Assembly (NCBI GenBank): GCA_964343195.1
Contig: CAYFIR010000003.1
Coordinates: 1 to 64,000 of the forward strand
Reading direction: 5' to 3'
Origin: CAYVAP01 sp964343195
Lineage (GTDB): Bacteria > Bacteroidota > Bacteroidia > J057
DNA: 64,000 bases
Shown: positions 58,339 to 64,000 of the stretch, one piece after another
How the letters are laid out: each line of letters begins with the position of its first letter
Numbering within the stretch: the stretch's first letter is position 1
Notes under the pieces: generated by a model
What the model saw: the letters and a program-made list of their open reading frames with translations, nothing else
What the model was told of the DNA's origin: nothing
Databases searched by the model: none
Program-made: the position numbers and the translations under genes

Positions 58339-60780
58339 TCAATTATTGTCATCACGATTAAAGAGGCGGTCCCAGCGATCCTGCATGGTGGGACGTTCCC
58401 GCTCTTTTCGCCTTTCCTCCGATTCCTTTTGCAACTGGCGAAGCAGGTCGATTAGTTCTGAGCCGCTGGGGTCAAACCCTTCTTCTGAATACAACACACA
58501 GTCCATCCTGTCAGCAAGCCTGGGAGATAGTTGGCTGAACTGCGCATTTCGGAGGTGACGGTACTGTTTATTCTGATAGGTCTGCTTCATGAATTGACCA
58601 AATATGGGGAGGGCAGTGTTGGCACCCTGACCCAGGCTGAGAGACCTAAAACGGACTTTTCGATCATCCCCTCCAACCCATGTCCCTACTACCAGTTTGG
58701 GGGTGACGCCCATGAACCAGCCATCGGTCTGGTTTTGAGTGGTTCCAGTCTTACCCGCGATGGCAGTCCTTAGACCATAGGTGAATCGTAGCCTCCTGGC
58801 TGTACCGCTGTCCACGACTGCCTGCAACATGCTTACCATTTGATTGGCGACATCCTCAGACATGACCCGGTGGCGGCCACGCTCCTCGGGCCACTCTATG
58901 AGGACCTTACCACGGGCATCCACAATTTTTACCACGGCAACTGGAATCGCTCTCACACCTTCATTGGCAAATGAGCTGTAGGCACCGACCATTTCCCTGA
59001 CCGACAGGTCAGCCGTTCCCAATACCAGACTGGGGTCGCGAGGGAGGTCCTTTTCAAACCCAAATCGTTGGGCAAAATTTACTGCATTATCCACTCCAAC
59101 CTGCATCATGACCGCTGCAGAAACGGTATTTACCGAGTTGACCAATCCGCCTTTGAGGGAATAGTATCCTCCATAGTCGCCGTCTGCATTGCCCGGAGCC
59201 CAGTTTTTATATTGCTCATAGACTACCTTTTCATTGGGAATATAGGTACAGGGGTCCATGCCATTGGCCAGGGCTGAAGCATAGATGATGGGCTTGAAAG
59301 TAGAGCCAACCTGCCGCTGGGCAGTGACGTGGTCATATTTGAAGTGACGGTAGTTGATCCCTCCTACCCAGGCGCGGATATATCCGTCACGTGGGTCCAT
59401 GGCCATCAGGCCTGCATGCAGGAAGGAGTTGTAGTGGATCAGGGAATCCATGGGGGACATTTCCCGCTCTTCGTAGCCATCCCAGGTCCAGATGCGCATG
59501 GGCACAGGTTTCGCAAAACTTGCTTTGATTTCCTCATCAGACTTGCCTTGAGCCTTGAGTCCACGATAGCGGTCTGATTGCTTCATAGCCCGGATAATGC
59601 CACGGTCTTCTGGCTTCCATAGTTCCCGACTGCTCCAGTGCTTGTCAAATGCAGTTTGCAATTGCTTCATGTGATCTTCTACGGCCTCCTCAGCATAGGC
59701 CTGAAGCCGGACATCGATGGTTGTATACACCTTCAGTCCATCAGTATAAAGGTTATAGGACGTGCCGTTGGTTTCATTATAGGCTTTTAACCATTCCTTG
59801 ACCTGTTGCCCCACCATCTGCCGAAAATAAGGAGCCAGGCCGGTATCGTAGCTCAGGTTGCTGTAGTTGGGGTTCAGGTCGGTGGCTTTCAGGCTTTCCG
59901 CCTTGGCGGCAGGAAGGTATCCATAGCGGACCATCTGGTCCATGACCACGTTGCGACGCTGTAGGGCCCGGTCGGGGTGGCGTTGAGGATTGTAGTATGA
60001 GGTTGCCTTGAGCATCCCAACCAGGGTGGCGCTTTGTTCAATGGTAAGTCTTTCTGGGGTAGTGCTGAAGTAGCGTTGGGCTGCTGCCCCAATACCAAAG
60101 ACTCGTTCGCCAAAGGGAACCGTATTCAGGTAAAGCGTCAAAATGGCCATTTTATCCTGATAGGCGGATTCCAGACGGCGGGCTATAAACATTTCCCGAA
60201 CTTTAGCGACGGGCAGGGTGAAAAGCCCCCATCTCTCGCGGGGATAGAGGTTTTTTGCCAACTGTTGAGTGAGGGTACTGCCTCCTCCAGAGCTTTCGTC
60301 CTGGAGTAGTAAGGACTTGACAAAAACCCGGCCCAGGCTTTTCCAGTCAATACCACCATGCGTGAGGAACCGGACATCCTCGGTAGCAATCAGCGCATTG
60401 ACAAGGTGCGGAGGCAGGTCCTCGAATTCCACACTGCTCCGGTTCTCGATGTAATATTTGCCAAGTAGGACACTCTTGTCCGAGGACTGAAGTGCCGGGT
60501 CGTACCCATATATTTCCGAGGCATTGGCATGCTGAATTCGCAGTAGTTCCTGTGATTCTGGCAGCCTTCCAAAGGCTCCGAAGTACACCAGGGCAATGAA
60601 CAGGATGATGCTGCCAATCCCCGCTATTGCTGTCCAAAGCAGAATTTTTCCCCACTGGATTTTGCCATTGGAACGAAATGGATTGCCACGGGGCCATTTC
60701 CATTTGCGTGGGTCCAGTTGGATTATGCGCCCTTTTCCGATTCGATAATATGATTCAAAGGAACTTTTAGGATCTTCCAT
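58339..60780 (-). CDS. Bifunctional penicillin-binding protein 1A
   Basis: 813 residues from ATG 60780. One membrane helix (about 50-75), a GT51 glycosyltransferase (ATEDVRFLTHGGIDWKSLGRVFVKSLLLQDESSGGGSTLTQQLAKNLY, YLNTVPFGERVFGIGAAAQRYF), and a transpeptidase domain with SxxK in GSTFKPIIYASAL, SxN in SVNTV and KTG in GKTGTTQNQTDGWFMG. It polymerises and crosslinks peptidoglycan. The acidic, Arg-rich tail (EERRKERERPTMQDRWDRLF) is cytoplasm-independent and species-variable. Divergent from aceK by about 225 bp. Confidence 0.96.
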   Translation of the reverse strand: MEDPKSSFESYYRIGKGRIIQLDPRKWKWPRGNPFRSNGKIQWGKILLWTAIAGIGSIILFIALVYFGAFGRLPESQELLRIQHANASEIYGYDPALQSSDKSVLLGKYYIENRSSVEFEDLPPHLVNALIATEDVRFLTHGGIDWKSLGRVFVKSLLLQDESSGGGSTLTQQLAKNLYPRERWGLFTLPVAKVREMFIARRLESAYQDKMAILTLYLNTVPFGERVFGIGAAAQRYFSTTPERLTIEQSATLVGMLKATSYYNPQRHPDRALQRRNVVMDQMVRYGYLPAAKAESLKATDLNPNYSNLSYDTGLAPYFRQMVGQQVKEWLKAYNETNGTSYNLYTDGLKVYTTIDVRLQAYAEEAVEDHMKQLQTAFDKHWSSRELWKPEDRGIIRAMKQSDRYRGLKAQGKSDEEIKASFAKPVPMRIWTWDGYEEREMSPMDSLIHYNSFLHAGLMAMDPRDGYIRAWVGGINYRHFKYDHVTAQRQVGSTFKPIIYASALANGMDPCTYIPNEKVVYEQYKNWAPGNADGDYGGYYSLKGGLVNSVNTVSAAVMMQVGVDNAVNFAQRFGFEKDLPRDPSLVLGTADLSVREMVGAYSSFANEGVRAIPVAVVKIVDARGKVLIEWPEERGRHRVMSEDVANQMVSMLQAVVDSGTARRLRFTYGLRTAIAGKTGTTQNQTDGWFMGVTPKLVVGTWVGGDDRKVRFRSLSLGQGANTALPIFGQFMKQTYQNKQYRHLRNAQFSQLSPRLADRMDCVLYSEEGFDPSGSELIDLLRQLQKESEERRKERERPTMQDRWDRLFNRDDNN

Positions 60781-61005
60781 ATATGCTGCAAAGTGGAGCT
60801 GATTGACCGGCCACAACTCACATTCGTTTCTACGTGCCAGATGGTTGCGGGATTACCTGCAAAATTAGATAATTCAGGGGACGAAGTGAAATGGGGTGCG
60901 AATAATGTTGGACTTATTGCTAATAAAATTGGCCTGTTTCGGCAGATTGAAATGCTTGGCACGAAACCTCACTACTATTAACCCAAAACTCCTATCTTAA
61001 GTTCT

Positions 61006-62733
61006 ATGGAGAATGTACAAACCCTGGCCCAGACTGTTTCGAATGCCATCATTGAGGATTTTGATGCCTTTCTGGAAGAGTTTAATGGTATAACTTCCCG
61101 GGTCAAAACCCGATTTGAGAACTGTGACTGGCATGGCGTACAGGCTGATAGCAAAAAGCGCCTGGCGATATACAAAAAGCGCGTTCCTCGGATTGCCAGG
61201 AAGATAAGGAGGCAGATGGGGGCAGACTTTGACAACCTGGACATATGGCGTGAAGTAAAGTTGCTCTACAGGGACTTGGCCCTTAAAAGGTATGCCTATG
61301 AGATCGCCGAGACCTATTATAACTCGGTGTTTCGTAAGGTGATAGGCAATATCGGGGCAGATGAGGGGATCATGTTTGTGGAGGATGAGCACCATCAGCG
61401 CGAATACATGGCCTACCAGCCTGTTTGTCAAACCTATCTGTGGGATCGTCCCCTTGGGGAACTGGTGCGGCAGATCCTGGAAGACTATGCCCATGAGGCG
61501 CCCTACCATAATCTGGATGGAGATGTTGAATACATTGTGAAAAGGCTGGAAGATGAGGTGCTCCAAATCTTTGAACCTGATGAGCATACCCGCATCCAGA
61601 TGGTCAGATCGGTGTTTTACCGAAACAAGGCTGCCTATCTGGTGGGGCGACTCTACATCGCGGGTCAGCTGATGCCATTTATCATTCCGCTCATCAACCG
61701 TGAAGGGCAGGGGATCATGGTGGATACCCTGATAACGAGTCAAAATGAGATGAGTATCATCTTCAGTTTTACCCGGTCCTATTTCCTGGTTGAGGTGTCC
61801 ATCCCTTCTGAGCTGGTCCATTTCCTCAAAACGGTAATTCCGCTAAAGCCTTACGGTGATCTATACAACTCCATAGGATTCAACAAGCATGGTAAAACCG
61901 AGCTGTACCGGCACTTTCTCCGCCACCTAAGCAGGTCCACTGACCAGTTTACCTTTGCCCCAGGTATCAAAGGCATGGTGATGTCTGTATTTACCCTGCC
62001 ATCCTACAACATCGTCTTTAAGCTCATCAAGGATAAATTTGACCCTCCCAAAGCGACCAACAAGGCCCATGTCCGCTCCTGCTACAAACTGGTCTCGGTG
62101 CACGATAGGGTAGGACGCATGGCCGATACCCATGAATATGAACACTGGGTATTTCCCAAGGACCGATTTGATCCGGAACTGCTGGATGAACTGTTAAAGG
62201 TGGCGGCCTCAATCGTGCGGGTGGATGGAGATCAGGTTATCATTGACCATCTGTATACCGAGCGAAAGATGGTACCGCTTAACCTTTACCTGGAGACAGC
62301 CACTCAGTCACAAGCCGAGGAAGTAATCGAGGAGTATGGCAATACCATCAAACAGCTGGCCGCAGCCAATATTTTTCCTGGAGACATGCTCCTGAAGAAT
62401 TTTGGTGTGACCCGACACCGAAGGGTAGTTTTTTATGATTATGATGAAATTGGCTTTCTGACAGAATACAACTTCCGACGGCTGCCAGATCCTAGTGAAG
62501 ACGAAGAAATGTATTCAGGCTCTCCCTGGTTTGCTGTGGGCAGTAATGATGTGTTTCCGGAGGAATTCAAACACTTTCTTGTAGGGCGGGAAGATATACG
62601 GGAGATCTTCTTCCAGCTTCATGCCGATCTGTTTGAACCCAAATTCTGGATTGATATCCAGCGACGGTTGATCCAGGGAGAAGTCGTAGATGTTTTTCCT
62701 TACCGTAGACGAAAACGTTTTCGGAGCGTATAA
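61006..62733 (+). CDS. aceK: Isocitrate dehydrogenase kinase/phosphatase
   Basis: 575 residues, the same length as the enterobacterial AceK. It phosphorylates and dephosphorylates isocitrate dehydrogenase, switching carbon into the glyoxylate bypass. The ATP loop and lysine lie in APGIKGMVMSVFTLPSYNIVFKLIKDKF; the catalytic Asp in FPGDMLLKNFGVTRHRRVVFYDYDEI; the N-terminal regulatory domain is present. AceK is mainly known from Proteobacteria, so its place in a Bacteroidota is worth noting. No aceA, aceB or icd is adjacent. A long hairpin lies 60 bp after the stop. Confidence 0.95.
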   Translation: MENVQTLAQTVSNAIIEDFDAFLEEFNGITSRVKTRFENCDWHGVQADSKKRLAIYKKRVPRIARKIRRQMGADFDNLDIWREVKLLYRDLALKRYAYEIAETYYNSVFRKVIGNIGADEGIMFVEDEHHQREYMAYQPVCQTYLWDRPLGELVRQILEDYAHEAPYHNLDGDVEYIVKRLEDEVLQIFEPDEHTRIQMVRSVFYRNKAAYLVGRLYIAGQLMPFIIPLINREGQGIMVDTLITSQNEMSIIFSFTRSYFLVEVSIPSELVHFLKTVIPLKPYGDLYNSIGFNKHGKTELYRHFLRHLSRSTDQFTFAPGIKGMVMSVFTLPSYNIVFKLIKDKFDPPKATNKAHVRSCYKLVSVHDRVGRMADTHEYEHWVFPKDRFDPELLDELLKVAASIVRVDGDQVIIDHLYTERKMVPLNLYLETATQSQAEEVIEEYGNTIKQLAAANIFPGDMLLKNFGVTRHRRVVFYDYDEIGFLTEYNFRRLPDPSEDEEMYSGSPWFAVGSNDVFPEEFKHFLVGREDIREIFFQLHADLFEPKFWIDIQRRLIQGEVVDVFPYRRRKRFRSV

Positions 62734-62792
62734 GGTGAAATCGGCTTTTGTAGCGTTCGGAGGCAATTTTTGAACAATTGTTCAGCGAACGG

Positions 62793-62839
62793 GCGATTCC
62801 TGGCGAAAATTCACGATTGGGATTTTTGCCAGGAATTGC
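62793..62839. terminator. Long hairpin between aceK and the next gene
   Basis: An 18-bp stem (62793-62810 with 62822-62839), two positions being G-T wobbles, with an 11-base loop. No T-run follows, so it may slow decay or terminate. A second perfect palindrome TGAACAATTGTTCA is at 62771-62784. Confidence 0.55.
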
Positions 62840-62889
62840 GATAATTGCATGTTACTGGAGTTTCAGGCAGGCATTTCTAACTACACTAT

Positions 62890-63600
62890 ATGAATTTTAT
62901 CGCGCACTTCTACGTAGATAAGCATGTGGATGACAGCTTGTTTTTCGTGGGGGTATCGACACCCGATTGGGTATCGATCTTTGACCGCAATGTCCGGGTC
63001 AAAGAAAGCCTCATGCCATTGATCATGGAAAACGAAGCCACATCCGATGAGCTAAGTTTCTACAATGGAGTGATGCGACATCTGGAGATTGACCGGCAGT
63101 TTCATTCCTCCAGTTTCTTCACTTCCGAAACCCGGGAGATCATTCGGCTGATTGAAAAGCATCTTGGAAAAGAGAATGTCCCCCGATCTTTTTTTGTGGC
63201 CCATATCCTGTTTGAGCTGGTGTTGGACAAAGTGCTGATCCAGGCAGATTCGTCCCTGCTGTCCCGCTACTATGAACACCTGGAAAACTGCCGCATAGAC
63301 CGGATGGTCCAACTGACTGAGTGGGTAGCCTCCACTCCGCTACCCCGTTATGATGGGTTTCTCAAAAAATTCATCTCCAAGCGCTATCTATATCAATACA
63401 CCGACTGGGATCACCTGATCTATGTCTTGCGGCGAATTCTGGAAAGGGTGCACCTAAAGGAAGTAAGTTATTTGTATGAACCGGCGTTTATGCGCCTGCT
63501 CCACGAGTACGAAGAAGGCCTTACGCAGCGATATCCTGTACAGATGCTCCAGTTTAAGGGGATTGAGAGTGCTGCTCCTCTGCGTAAAAGAATAGCCTGA
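62890..63600 (+). CDS. ACP-phosphodiesterase-like (AcpH/DUF479-type) protein
   Basis: 236 residues. MNFIAHFYVDK at the start and NGVMRHLEIDRQFHSSSFF resemble the HD-type acyl-carrier-protein phosphodiesterase family that removes the phosphopantetheine arm from ACP. The match is partial: the usual GNLLGDFVKG segment is replaced by GVSTPDW. FVAHILFELVLDKVLIQ fits the helical core. Function is therefore a guess. It follows aceK at 156 bp and is separated by a hairpin. Confidence 0.55.
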   Translation: MNFIAHFYVDKHVDDSLFFVGVSTPDWVSIFDRNVRVKESLMPLIMENEATSDELSFYNGVMRHLEIDRQFHSSSFFTSETREIIRLIEKHLGKENVPRSFFVAHILFELVLDKVLIQADSSLLSRYYEHLENCRIDRMVQLTEWVASTPLPRYDGFLKKFISKRYLYQYTDWDHLIYVLRRILERVHLKEVSYLYEPAFMRLLHEYEEGLTQRYPVQMLQFKGIESAAPLRKRIA

Positions 63601-63770
63601 GTGGACTATTCGCCTCATCAATAGATTATTTTTTTTGAATTGAATTCGCATCAGAACAAATGGCCTGATCGTTGCTATTATACATGAATAGCAATTTCTG
63701 CAAAGGGTCGTCAGGGAGACATATGTAAAGGGTGCCCGGAAATGGGATTTTTTCTCCGCAGATCTGGCGA

Positions 63771-63778
63771 CATCTTTG
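63771..63778 (+). promoter_or_regulatory. Candidate promoter box CATCTTTG
   Basis: One mismatch from TAnnTTTG, 63 bp before the start of the gene that runs off the right edge. Confidence 0.35.
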
Positions 63779-63841
63779 TAAGAAGTAGCAGAAATGGCCC
63801 ATAGTGGCCTGTGCCTGTTACTCGATCAATGTCAATAGAGT

Positions 63842-64000
63842 ATGATGCAAATCAAAGTATGGGTGTCAATGCTGTTGCTGGGGCTGTTAACCCTGGCCCA
63901 GGGATGGGCGCAGGGGGAAGGGACCAATCCTATCCCCAACAGTACAGATTTTGGTACCCTGGCACCCCAGTTTAGCAATGAGTTTCTGAAAATCGGTGTG
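63842..64000 (+). CDS. PorV/PorQ-like outer-membrane protein, partial (5' end only)
   Basis: Open from ATG 63842 to the window end (53 codons). Signal peptide (VSMLLLGLLTLAQGWAQ) followed by NSTDFGTLAPQFSNEFLKIGV. The FLKIGV stretch fits the opening of PorV/PorQ-family barrel proteins, of which PorV is a shuttle of the type IX secretion system. Only the first residues are seen, so the family is tentative. It is likely the first gene of the next unit. Confidence 0.5.
   Translation, partial: MMQIKVWVSMLLLGLLTLAQGWAQGEGTNPIPNSTDFGTLAPQFSNEFLKIGV

Noticed and set aside
60793..60981. 62-codon frame between PBP1A and aceK
   Set aside because: No domain, no conserved-looking composition, and it overlaps the 5' end of the PBP1A region; it is most likely chance.

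Overview
The window looks like the chromosome of a free-living Bacteroidota, probably of the Saprospiria/Lewinella kind. The evidence is a SusC/SusD pair, TonB receptors, GldF, type A and type B T9SS sorting domains, a PorV/PorQ-like gene at the right edge, start codons without Shine-Dalgarno sequences, and TAnnTTTG-like promoter boxes. The family-level placement is inference. I saw no rRNA, tRNA, CRISPR array, prophage or integrase.

1-11 kb: a short imperfect tandem repeat, an SDR oxidoreductase that lacks the catalytic tyrosine, a DUF6503-like lipoprotein, methylglyoxal synthase, an AmpG-like MFS carrier, an orphan TRAP large permease, a DUF58 protein and GldF. These are followed by an ECF sigma factor, a membrane anti-sigma-like protein, a barrel protein and a 53-residue DUF6728-like membrane protein.

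11-23 kb: cell-surface and secreted genes (a beta-helix protein with a T9SS tail, a protein that is only a signal peptide plus a type B sorting domain, a propeller-OmpA fusion), then Nudix/pyrE, an isolated nuoC and a SusD/SusC pair. 23-31 kb: a 1346-residue peptidoglycan amidase with CUB, Fn3 and lectin-like domains, a membrane-anchored CHAT protease-like protein, an isolated nuoN, and Nudix genes.

31-44 kb: mostly metabolism (2-hydroxyacid dehydrogenase, deoC, PfkB kinase, hemF, dicarboxylate symporter, cytochrome-c/sugar dehydrogenase) with a SPOR protein, Hsp20, a DsrE-like protein and a FecA-like receptor. A compact roughly 250-bp element with terminal inverted repeats, flanking direct repeats and hairpins with complementary loops sits directly behind hemF.

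44-54 kb: an accessory patch. A two-gene cluster has its second gene split by an in-frame TGA. Next to it is a REP-associated tyrosine transposase (RAYT) with its own array of five 97-bp units, each a chain of five hairpins, the units alternating between two subtypes. thrS, two Uma2 nucleases, a c-type cytochrome and a kinase-fold/zinc-ribbon/membrane protein lacking the catalytic Asp follow. The RAYT plus array is the strongest candidate for an undescribed system here (a Bacteroidota REPtron).

54-64 kb: a TetR regulator divergent from a methyltransferase across a perfect 22-bp palindrome, an LpxR-like lipid A deacylase, a conserved lipoprotein, a degenerate OmpA-like protein, PBP1A, AceK (isocitrate dehydrogenase kinase/phosphatase), an ACP-phosphodiesterase-like protein, and the start of a PorV/PorQ-like gene. 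Bidirectional hairpin terminators lie between several convergent gene pairs. A short AATTCGTAATT-type repeat recurs in at least four intergenic gaps, three times within about 20 bp of a start codon.
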